Shown piece by piece: positions 1 to 9,057 of a DNA stretch of 49,121 nucleotides (its first letter is position 1; each line of letters starts with the position of its first letter). The position numbers were made by a program, and so were the translations under genes. The notes under the pieces were generated by a model. It was not told the DNA's origin. It searched no databases and saw only the letters and a list, made by a program, of their open reading frames with translations. Source of the stretch: Guyanagaster necrorhizus (taxonomy: Eukaryota; Basidiomycota; Agaricomycetes; Agaricales; Physalacriaceae); assembly GCF_019112545.1 (NCBI RefSeq), contig NW_025064943.1:138009-187129 (forward strand), in the 5' to 3' direction.

Positions 1-46
1 CTCTGCTGTATCCGTTTTCACCTTGCACGCACTCAGGTACTCTTCA
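1..46. repeat. Right end of repeat R (copy R4), cut by the window edge
   Basis: The first 46 bases match the right terminus of the R repeats that end at 10852, 14323 and 25235, including the shared final TCTTCA. Unlike those copies it still has CpG (tccg, cacgc), so it is the youngest or least decayed copy. It interrupts the Ty3-A pol frame just after the Pro-Tyr-Ile-Met-Pro stretch that precedes the chromodomain in Ty3-B. The remaining part of R and the rest of Ty3-A lie outside the window. Confidence 0.75.
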
Positions 47-3000
47 CCGGCATGATATATGGTGTTAGAAGGGATTCATTGAATACGTTGTGTATTTTCC
101 ATCCTGGTGGTAACTTCAACTTGTAGGCAGAGTCACCGATTTTTGCCAGGATAGGGAAAGGACCGGTGCATTTGTCAGCGAGTTTTCGCTTAGGTCGAGG
201 GAGGTGGAGATTCGTTGTGTCGAGCCAGACTTTATCATGTGTCTGATAAGTGTGTGCCGGGCGACGGTGTTTATCATACTGTTTTTTCATGGCAGCTGCC
301 GTTTTTTCTAATACGACCTTTGTTTTGGCATGGATTTTTTCAAGAGTCTCAGCAAAGTCTGTGGATGCGGGTGTCGTTGTTTTATGATGGGTTGTTTGGG
401 CAACATGGGGGTGTCACCCATGGTTGATGAAGAAAGGTGTCAGGCCTGTGGTGGAGTGCACCCTGTTGTTGTGTTGAAAGGCCGCGAGTGTGAGCCATTC
501 GACCCAATCATCCTGTCGGTAGTTGATAAATAGTCGAAGGTATTTTTCAACTTCTTGGTTTGCTCGTTCGGTTTGTCCGTCAGTCTGGGGATGATAGGCT
601 GTGGATGTGTTTCGTTTTATATGCAGCAATTTGTATAAGTCGTCGAGGAACTTCGACACAAATTGCAGTCCTCTGTCAGAAATGACGACTTGTGGCATTC
701 CGTATTTGGCATATACCTCGTCTCGAAGGATTTTCGCCCACCCCTCTGAAGTCAATTCCATCGAGCATGCAATTGGGATGATTGTTTTAGAGAACCGATT
801 GACTATAATGATAATCGCGTCATAGCCGTTGCAGTCTGGTAGTCCTGTGATCATGTCTACGGAGATATGGGTCCAAGGTTGTGATGGTATCTCATTCAGG
901 TGTAAGGGGGCTGATCGTGGCTGTGTGGATGTTTTTCCCCTTTGGCACATTTCGCATGCTCTGACGTATGATATGATGTCATTGCTGAGTTTAGGCCACC
1001 AATAATTTCGAAGGACAAGTTCCTTCGTTTTGGCAATCCTGGGATGTCCTGTGGTGGCGTGGTCATGACATGTTGCAATAATTTCCCCGCATAGGCTTTG
1101 GACCTGTGGAACATAAATCCTCCCGTGGTAGTGGATCATTCCGTCTTCTTTTGTCATTCCTCGCTCATGATTGAGGGAGGTGGCGATTCTCTGATCCCAT
1201 TGGTGTGTGTCTCGTGTTGCGCTTTTGATGCGTTCGTGCATTTCTTCTTCCGTTGGCATTATTAGTGCTCGGAAATGTTCAGGGCGGAGGATGGTGACTC
1301 CGTCATTATCGTTTCCCCCTTGATCGTGATCTGCCCGACGGGAGAGGAGGTCGGCCTTCTTGTTAGCGACCCCGGCTTTATGATGGAGTGTGTACTGGTA
1401 TTGAGCGAGCTCGGTAACCCATCGAGCCTGGTGACGATTCAGCTTCTGAGGCTGACGGAAATATCGAAGATTTTGGTGGTCCGTCCAGATTTCAAAAATG
1501 TCTGTTGCTCCAATCAGGTAATGCTGCCACTCTTCAAGGGCAAGCATTATCGCGAGTAACTCCTTGTCATAGATCTCGTAGTTCCTTTCAGTGACGGTGA
1601 GCGCCTTCGAGAGGAATGCAACAGGGCGCCATTTCCCATCCTGTTCTTGGGATAATACGGCGCCTATGGCTCCCTCGCTGGAGTTGGCTTCTACTCGGAA
1701 CTTCCCTTCCTGGGATGGAATAGCGAGTATTATGTCCTCCGCTAATCATCGTTTTAAGTCTTTGAAAGCGAGTTGTTGTGGAGTTCCCCAGTGCCATGGG
1801 GCATTACCAGTGAGTTGTGTCATAGGGCGAACGATTCTGCTGTAGTCTTGTATGAATCGCCTATAGAAATTGGTGAAACCAAGAAAAGATTGTAGCTCCT
1901 TTTTCTTGGTGGGGATCGGCCATTCTAGTACCCCCGCAACCTTTATTGGGTCCATGCGAATGCTTCCTTCACTAATGATCACCCCGAGGTATTCGGTTTC
2001 TAACACCTCGAACTCGCATTTCTCTGCCTTGAGGAACAGTTTATGCTTCCTCATGAGGGCGAGTACTTGTCGCACCAAGTCGCGGTGCTCTTCCCTTGTC
2101 TTAGACATTATGAGGATATCGTCGAAATAGATGGTCACCTTCCCAGTGGCGATGAGTTCTTTGAATATGTCGTTCATCATCCACTGGAAAGTGGCTGGGG
2201 AGTTGGTCAAGCCGAAGAACATGACGGTGGGTTCGAACAACCCTCGGTTGGTCCTGAACGCGGCCTTCCACTCATCCCCTTCCTTGATCCTGATGTTATT
2301 ATACCCCCATCGGACGTCGAGTTTAGTGTAGTACTTGGCTCCTCGGAGTTTGTCCATCAGTTCTGAGATTAGCAGTAGCGGGTATCTGTTCTTGATGGTC
2401 ATCTTGTTTAATTTGCGATAGTCCTGTACAGGTCAGAGTTTGCTGTCCTTCTTCTTTACGAAGAAGAAGGGGGAAGCCATGGGAGACTTCGACGGTCGAA
2501 TCTGCCCGGAGGATAAGTTCTCGTCTAAGAACTTATCGAGCTCTAATTGTTCTTGACTACCGAGAGGATAGGTTTTGCAGTCAAGATTCACATTGGCATT
2601 GGGGATCAGTTTGATGACGTGATCCCAAGGCTTTGGGGGTGGGAGCTCGTCGAAACTCTCTTTCTCGAAGAGGTCCTGATAATCGCGTGCCCACTCCGGT
2701 ACCATTTCTTTGAAGGTTTTCTCCTCCTTCCCTTCGTGAGCCTTGGCGGCTAGATTGTTGGCGTGATGTACTGCCTGGATGTGGATCTCCTTCTGTAGGT
2801 CAATGGCCAAGATGGTTTCACCATCCTCCATCTCCTCATCCCACCAGTCCTCCAGGTCCTCATCTGGCAACTCATACGGGATCTTTCGGCACCGACATCA
2901 TGCAAATATGAGCCTCCCAGTTTTCCAGTTGATGAGCGGGTTATGCCGAATCAGCCAGTCATGTCCCAAGAATAGCTCCTTGGTGCCGAGGTCTGTCACA

Positions 3001-3836
3001 GCTAGGTCGATCCTTTCGGAGTGGTCTCCGATGGTCAACCTAAGCTCGACAAACTCTGTGATTGAACCGGCTTGATTTTTTGTTCCGTCGGCATTGTATA
3101 CTGGTATGGGAGAAGTGGTGGTCCTGGTGGGGAGATTGTGCTGTCAGACGAAGGATCGATTGATGGAACTTCTGGTACAGCCACTGTCAATCAGGGCACT
3201 GACCGAGTGGGTTGTTCGATTGGTTAGGGTCTCAATTTGGGCTTTGGTTGTCAGGTCCCTTCCCGGGGTTTTGGTTCGCCTGATGAATTTTGGTGGGCCT
3301 TTCAACTCATCTAACCATTCCAGTGCTCGGCTTCGTTTAGCATTCCATAACCTGTTTACGGCATCCTCTGTTGCTTCTCCTGTCCTAGTCTGATGTATCC
3401 ATCCCTGTAGGACGGCCTTTGCTGCGCTGTCATCCACTGCTTCTTTGATGGCTCTCCACATCCATTTGGTCTGGAATGGTTTGAGCCATTGCTTGGGGCC
3501 CTCTGCCCCTGTTCAGCCCATAGGCGCTTGAGTTTTTCTTTTCGACTCTTTCAGGTGTGCTTGGTCAACTGGTATATTCGAATGTGCATATGTTACTACA
3601 GAAGTAGCGTCAGTCTATCCAGCGGCTGAGACAGGCACACCATTAGATTCTTTGGCCAATCCAGTGGAGTCGTTCACTGGTTGGCCTCGTCTTTTACTTC
3701 CTCGATCTTCGTCTCCTTCCCAAGCTCCTCGTCTTCTTTCTGTAGCTCCGCTATCTGCGCCCGTATGTCTTCCCGGGTTCTCTTCTTCTTGGGACAGTCC
3801 TTGGCCATATGCCCCTTCTGTCTGCACATGAAGCAC
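47..3836 (-). pseudogene. pol: Ty3-A pol: protease-RT-RNase H-integrase, with seven in-frame stops
   Basis: One continuous frame runs through the whole stretch. It overlaps the gag end by about 160 nt in the -1 frame. Order: aspartic protease (Asp-Ser-Gly near 3174-3197), RT (Tyr-Phe-Asp-Asp at 2118-2129; motif A Leu-Asp-Val), RNase H (about 1480-1990), integrase with His-His-Cys-Cys zinc site (about 975-1120) and D,D,E core (about 400-930), then a GPY/F module (about 90-180). Stops lie at 3615, 3513, 3144, 2898, 2433, 1746 and 414; one is TAG (CAG to TAG), the rest are TGA, each where the family context fits Arg CGA. The catalytic RT and integrase residues remain. As written the polyprotein cannot be made in full. 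No clear slippery heptamer was seen in the gag-pol overlap. Confidence 0.92.
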
Positions 3837-5500
3837 TTTCCTTCCTTCTTCAGCCGGTCTATGTCCATGGGTTTTCCTGCTCCGGTATACGTCGTTCCAG
3901 TTCCTGTCTTCTGACTTCCATAGCTGGGTGTTTGAGTGGATCCTGATGATTTCCTGGCAGTTTGCTCCGACTTGTTCGGGGTTGGCGGGGCTGGCTTCTT
4001 GGAGTATTCCTGCAGCATCATTGCCTCTGCTTTCTGCCTTTGTCGCTCCTTATACATCTCGATGATTCGTTCCTTCCATTCGTCATATCCCACAGGCATC
4101 AACATCTTGACGCCCATGGCCGAGATCATTGTGAGGTATGAGGAGGAGACCCCTCGCTTGAGCACTTCCACCATCCTTCCATCGTTTGCAGTGTCTTCCC
4201 TGATCCTCGCGAGTTTGGCGAGTTGCTCCAATTCATCAAAGTAGTCTGTCGCCGCCTTATCTCCCATCTTGTACTCCTTGATCTTCTGTTTATGTACCTC
4301 CTGGACTGCGGGGTCAATAAACTTGTCATTTAACATTCGTTTAAACACCGGCCATGAGGGATATCGGTAATGTTCCCTGGTGGCAGATCGGAAGTTTGGC
4401 GAGATTAGGATCCACCACGTTTTGGCTTTGTCCTCTAGATAGGAGGTGGCGAATGCAACCTTGTTCATATCGGTCCCAATGTATCCAATGTAGACCTCGA
4501 AGTACTGCTCACAGTCCACTAGGAACCGATCGATATCATCGGAGGCCCCTTTGAAGGGGCGAGGCTTTCGAAGGAGATCCGGGTGACATTGCAGGATGTT
4601 AGCATTATGTGGGAGTAGTCCCATCGGGTTGGGCCAGTCGCTGAAGGGTGGCTGGTTCCATTCCGCAGGTGGTCCCGGAAAGGAATGTAGCGAATTGTCG
4701 TCGGCGACTGGACTACCCTTTGGGTCGACTATTCGGATGATAACTCCATCTCGTACTGTGAACCCGAGGCGGTCCGCCTCGGGATCATCTCGAATGGGGT
4801 CCTTCCCGCTCGATTCTGCTTGATCAGGGGGTGGCTGTCCCCCGAGGAGTCGGCTTCCCCTGCCAGTCCAGGGGTTTTGAATTGTGGCAGGCCGCCATGC
4901 CGGCCGAGTCCTGGTTTGGGCGAGTCGTGAAGCCGTACTTCGGATCGAGGGGCTGATCTCGGCCCGACTTCGGATCGAGGGGGCCGTGTAGACTGCTCGT
5001 CTTGGTTGCAAGGGAGGGGTGCGCGGCATTGGTGCTGGCGTCTTTGGTCTGATCGGAGATTGATATGGAGGTATCAGCATAAGTGGGTCTTCTGGGTGCC
5101 GCCTGCCATATTCCTTCCATGCGTATTCGGTCGCAGCATACTGTAAAATTCTTTCTTTTTCAGCCTCCTCTGTATACCGGTATTCAAGTCCTAGTGACGT
5201 TGCTTGCCAGCGCATGTCTTGCCATAGAAAGTTCCTCCCCTGCTCGTACAGCTCCTGGTATTCCCTATTCCTTGCTCTCTCCATTTCCTCCTTCAGGGCT
5301 TCTTCGTCAGTGTCTTCTCCTGCTCATTCCATTCGTTGCTGGTATGGGTCATCACTGTCCTCGTCGTCCTCGTCGTCACCCTCGTCCCTGCTGTCCCCTC
5401 CCTTGAGGAGGGAACAGACGGGCTGGTCATAGATGGATGGCACGGCTGGTCGAAGGGTCGTCGGAGACCCTTCTGTTGATTTGGGTGCTGGGTCCAGCAT
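3674..5500 (-). pseudogene. gag: Ty3-A gag: capsid/nucleocapsid protein, one in-frame stop
   Basis: About 608 codons from an ATG at 5500 whose position is shared with Ty3-B. An acidic Asp/Glu-rich tract (about 5324-5400) is followed by a charged helix-like region and a capsid-like domain around Pro-Phe-Lys-Gly...Lys-Thr-Trp-Trp. A single CCHC zinc knuckle (Cys-Phe-Met-Cys...His...Cys) lies near 3790-3845, then a Lys/Glu-rich tail. One TGA (5324-5326) interrupts the frame where CGA is the likely ancestor. The same frame is open much further upstream (to 6709), overlapping the upstream ORF; see findings. Role in the family: particle assembly and RNA packaging in the cytoplasm. The start choice is an inference. 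Confidence 0.85.
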
Positions 5501-6911
5501 CCTCACGACTGCTGGTTCGGGCGATGGGAGGGCTCCTGAGTCGACTATAGCGCGTTCCTCCTCGCGCTCTCATCTCCTCCAGTTCTCGGCTATAGAGGCT
5601 GAAGTGTCGGTTAAATTCGGGATTAAAGAACTGTCGAATGACTTGACTGCCCAGGAACCACTGGAGAGCCCTGTCGGAGACGTGGGCATTGTCGGGTACT
5701 CGGAGCCCATAGGCTCCGAGGATGGAGTCGGCGTCCGAGGAGATGGTGTCGGTGTGGGCAGGATATTCGGGGGTGGGAGGTCGGGGTCCTCCCGTCCTTC
5801 CTTGCCTGATGGCCTCATCCCAGCTGACAATACTGGCCAGTCCTGTCCATGGGTCGTCTTCTGAGTCAGGCTCCCTGAAAGGAGACCCGGAGTCGGTATG
5901 GAGCTCGTACTCCCTGGGGGAGGCTGACCCCATCCTCTCGACTTCCTCTCTCCTTCTTCATGCTCTTCCCTGTCTGTCGTATTCTGTGGCCTCATACTGC
6001 TCTCGGGCCTCTTCTCATACGTAGTCGGCAAGCTCTTCTTGGGTTCGCCTGATCTCTTCCTCTCAGTTCTGGTTCTGCTGCTGTACTGCCTCATCATAGT
6101 TGAAGGGAACGGTAAGATCTCAGTCTGGGAATATGCGGTGTATGAATCTATCTTGCGCAGCTCGTCCCCTTTCACTGGCGGTTCCAACCTCAGGCTCGCT
6201 TCCCACATGGAGATGCCGGTAGGGATCTCCTGCTGCAGAGATGGCAATCTCTGCATTCGCATAGTCGGGGTGGATGGTTCTCCCATGCGGGTCGTCAACC
6301 CCCAACCTGCTGATGGACTGGCTGGAGCTGGAGTTGGGCTCGGTGGAGGTCTCAGGGGGGTTCTGGGGGGAGTTGGGACCTTCGCGGGGTCCTGTAGCCA
6401 TCCGAGTGGCATCAAGGGAGTCCCAAGCACGGTTTCCAATCCCTGAGGAAATTGAGGAGGCGGGATGCTCGGGGGAGCCTGCTGGAGTGACATAGTTGGA
6501 GACCTCCATGGACTCCTGAGCAACATTCGTCGTCCATGGGTTCTGGAACCCTGTGAGAGCAGGGTGGCGGTTTCGGCCGTGTCGTCGAGGGGGGTGCTGA
6601 GGTCCTTCTTCCTTGTGAAGGCTCCCCGGATCTGAGTCGTTAGTCCCAGTTTCTGGTATGGGTCCCCCTTGCGGGAAGAAGGACGTTCTGGCAGAGGGGG
6701 GGATGTCATGGAAAGGGAGGTCAGGGGTTACGTTGCATAGGATTTGTTGGATGTGTTGGAATGCTTGATAGTGCCTGACTATCCAAGCTGCTACTGATTG
6801 TCATTCTCGACAAAGAGTGATGATGGCTAGAAGTCCGAGTAAAGTTCCAATGATGGAAGCGATGAGCTCGAAGAAGTCGTGATTCAGGTCCGCGGTTGTT
6901 ACTGGAGGCAT
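5427..6911 (-). pseudogene. Upstream ORF of Ty3-A (ORF1): conserved membrane-segment protein
   Basis: A frame of 494 codons begins at the ATG at 6911, only 56 nt after the LTR, and ends at a TGA (5427) also present at the matching place in Ty3-B. Residues about 13-33 are a hydrophobic segment (Phe-Phe-Glu-Leu-Ile...Leu-Leu-Gly-Leu-Leu-Ala-Ile-Ile), followed by a conserved Trp, Arg-His-Tyr-Gln and His-Asp-Ile-Pro. Further on are Phe-Asn-Tyr-Asp-Glu-Ala and an Asn-Ala-His-Val-Ser block, both recognisable in Ty3-B. In-frame TGA codons at 6801, 6120, 6063, 6015 and 5958 fit C-to-T decay of CGA. It overlaps gag by about 75 nt in a different frame. I do not recognise the family. It could be a membrane-anchored accessory protein or an N-terminal part of Gag joined by frameshifting; both are guesses. 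Confidence 0.7.
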
Positions 6912-6953
6912 TCGGTTTCTCAGCACAATTGGGCTTGAGAAAGGGAAGGGGAA

Positions 6954-6966
6954 AGCTTCAAGCTAA
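6954..6966 (-). promoter_or_regulatory. Ty3-A primer-binding site of self-priming type
   Basis: On the element strand this is TTAGCTTGAAGCT, one base after the LTR end. It is complementary to AGCTTCGAGCTAA inside the LTR (7118-7130), with one G.U pair that becomes a normal pair if the site's TpG was once CpG. No tRNA 3'-end complement (starting TGG) is present here. Tf1/sushi-group fungal elements are known to prime from the folded-back 5' end of their own mRNA, and this layout fits that. Confidence 0.65.
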
Positions 6967-6967
6967 T

Positions 6968-7410
6968 TGTTAGGCTCAAGCGTCACGTGAACAGATACAT
7001 GTGATAAACAGGTGTTCCTTCGCACTTCGAGGAATCACCTGAGTTCACTTGGTATGTACCCGTCTGATGTGACCCAAGGTCAAAAGAAGACTCAAGATAG
7101 AATGGCATGTATAAACTTTAGCTCGAAGCTGGGGTTTTACCAGCAAGAGCATCAGTCTTAAATACTATACAGATGGTCCTAATTATATCACTACTTATTA
7201 TGTCTGTCTGTGTCCATGGTACTCGTTGTCCTTGAGCACCAAGACTGTACATAAAAGGGGGATTGTGTTGTTGCTAGGCTTGGTGGTCATGACGACTTGG
7301 GAGTCGCTAGTTGTGCTGACTAAGCTTTCCCACAGTCTTGTGCCCTTCTGACTAAGCGTAAATAGGGGTGAAAGGCGAATGTCAATGGAAAAATAAGGAA
7401 AATCGTAACA
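6968..7410 (-). repeat. 5' LTR of Ty3-A (443 bp)
   Basis: Bounded by TGTTA...TAACA and aligned end to end with the LTRs at 13245, 17938 and 27308 and the solo LTR at 10146. It retains CpGs (for example CACGTG and TCGAAG) that are TpG or CpA in the other copies, so it is close to the ancestral sequence. On the element strand a TATTTAA box (7158-7164) lies about 27 nt before the AGCTTCGAGC sequence proposed as the mRNA 5' end. Confidence 0.92.
7158..7164 (-). promoter_or_regulatory. TATA-like box in the Ty3-A LTR
   Basis: TATTTAA on the element strand, present at the matching place in both Ty3-B LTRs (27499-27505 in the right one). The spacing of about 27 nt to the self-complementary 13-mer at 7118-7130 suits a start site at that 13-mer. 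Promoter activity is inferred. Confidence 0.5.
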
Positions 7411-9057
7411 CATTGGTGATTTGGAAGATTGAATATACCCACTGGATAAGTTCTCATCCAGGAACTTATCAAGCTCTATCTGTTCATGATGTCCAAAGGA
7501 GTACATCTTGCAATCAAGATTGGCATTAGCATTGGAAGTTAGCTGAATTGCATGGTTCCAAGATTTTGGGTCAGAAAGCTTATTGAAGTTTTCTTTATTG
7601 AAGAGATCCTGGAAGTCTTGCATCCATTCTGGTATCATCTTCTCAAAGGTCTTGGTCTCTCTCTTTTCATTGGCTCTTGTGACTAGATCATTTGTATAGT
7701 GCATGGCTTGGACATAAATTGCATGATCCATGTTAACAGTGAGGATTATTTCTCTCTCCTCCATCTCTTTATCCCACCTGTCTTTGTCATCTTCATCTAG
7801 TAACATGAAAGAGATTTTGTGGTACCAGCAATGGGTGAAGATGATTCAGCCAGTCTTCCAATTGATGAGTGGATTGTCCCTTATCAACCAGTTATGGCCT
7901 AGAAAAATCTCCTTAGTCTCCAAATCAGTGACTGTGAGATTGATACACTTGGCATGGTCTCCTATTGTCATCTATAGTTCCATAAACTCAGTGATTGACC
8001 CAGCCTGATTTCAGATTCCATCAGCATTATACACTGGTATGGAGGCTGCAGTAGTTCTAGTGGAAAGATTGTGCTTGGTGATGAAAGCATGATTAATTGA
8101 ACTTCCTGTACAGCCACTGTTAATTAGGGCTGAGATCATGAATGTGGACCAGTTAGTCAGAGTCTCAATCTGGACCTTCATGATGAGGTCTTTGCTGGCT
8201 ACCTTCTGTCATTGAATGTATCTTCAGGTTTTTTGAAGTTTGTCCAATCACTCCAGAGCATGGTTTCTTTCTGCCTTCCTCATGCCCTCCACTATTTCAT
8301 TGATTACCTCTTCAACTCATGCCTTGTGTACCCAATTCTTGAGTACCACCTTCACTTTTTCTTCTGACTTGGCATTGCAAATCACATGCCAAGTTCATTT
8401 GGTGTCAAATGGTTTGAGCCATCTGATAGAGGCCTCTTCCCCTGTTCAGCTTATGGGTATTTGAGTTTTTTCATTATGAAATTTCTTCAGTGTGTTTAGA
8501 ATAGGAGGAGCAGATATATTTGAATGTGTGTGTAAGTAAATAGTATCTACAGAGCTAGTATAAGTCCATCCAGCAGCATTCTGAGACACACCAGTAAGTT
8601 CTTTGGCTGATTGAGTGGAATCACTCACTCATTGGCCCCATCTTTTACTTCCTCAATCTTTGTGTCCTTGCTGTTTTCTTCCATGGCATTGGCTTCCTTC
8701 TGCAACTCAGTGATCTGTGCCCAAATCTCTTCTTGTGTATGCTTCTTCTTTGGGCAGTTCTTCAACATATGGTCTTTTTTGCCACAGTTAAAGCACTTAC
8801 TCTCCTTCTTGAGCTGATCTATATCTATCAGTTTCCCTCCTCCAGTGTAAGTCATGCCTGTCTTAGGCATCATCTGTGGTTCAGTTCTTTTGTTACTTTC
8901 TGATGGCTTCTTGTCACTGCTCTGATAGGAACTTGCCACCTTCTGCTGTTGCTGTTTCTGATTCATGATGGTAACCCTCTCTCTCCACTCATCATACTCT
9001 TTGATATATTGACACCAATATCAGAGATGATCTTGGTGTAAGAAGAGGGAACTCTGA
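7411..9057 (-). pseudogene. Ty3-C gag end, protease and start of RT, decayed
   Basis: The gag tail is at 8625-8966 with a CCHC knuckle (Cys-Phe-Asn-Cys-Gly-Lys-Lys-Asp-His...Cys), then a Lys/Glu-rich end as in Ty3-A. A protease block with Asp-Ser-Gly-Cys is near 8105-8125. The spacer and RT start at 7411-7806 end at Ser-Lys-Ser-Pro-Met, exactly where the Ty3-A LTR begins. Gag and pol are in different frames, and pol has further stops. The left boundary is the insertion point of Ty3-A, with CATTG as the presumed target duplication. Confidence 0.82.

Larger units (their letters stand above)
47..7410 (-). mobile_element. Ty3-A: Ty3/gypsy chromovirus, youngest copy, partial
   Basis: The element reads leftward: 5' LTR, self-priming site, upstream ORF, gag, pol (protease, RT, RNase H, integrase, GPY/F module). 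The chromodomain and 3' LTR are beyond the window. Its LTR ends abruptly at 7410, where a decayed, non-contiguous RT/protease region of Ty3-C begins, so Ty3-A inserted into Ty3-C. The flanking target bases on the right are CATTG (7411-7415); the left partner is outside. CpG is still frequent. The gag and pol frames have no indels; all damage I found is in-frame stop codons explicable by C-to-T change, mostly at CGA. Confidence 0.9.

Noticed and set aside
5433..6446. Gly-rich plus-strand ORFs opposite ORF1 and gag
   Set aside because: Antisense shadows of the minus-strand frames, with no independent conservation noticed.
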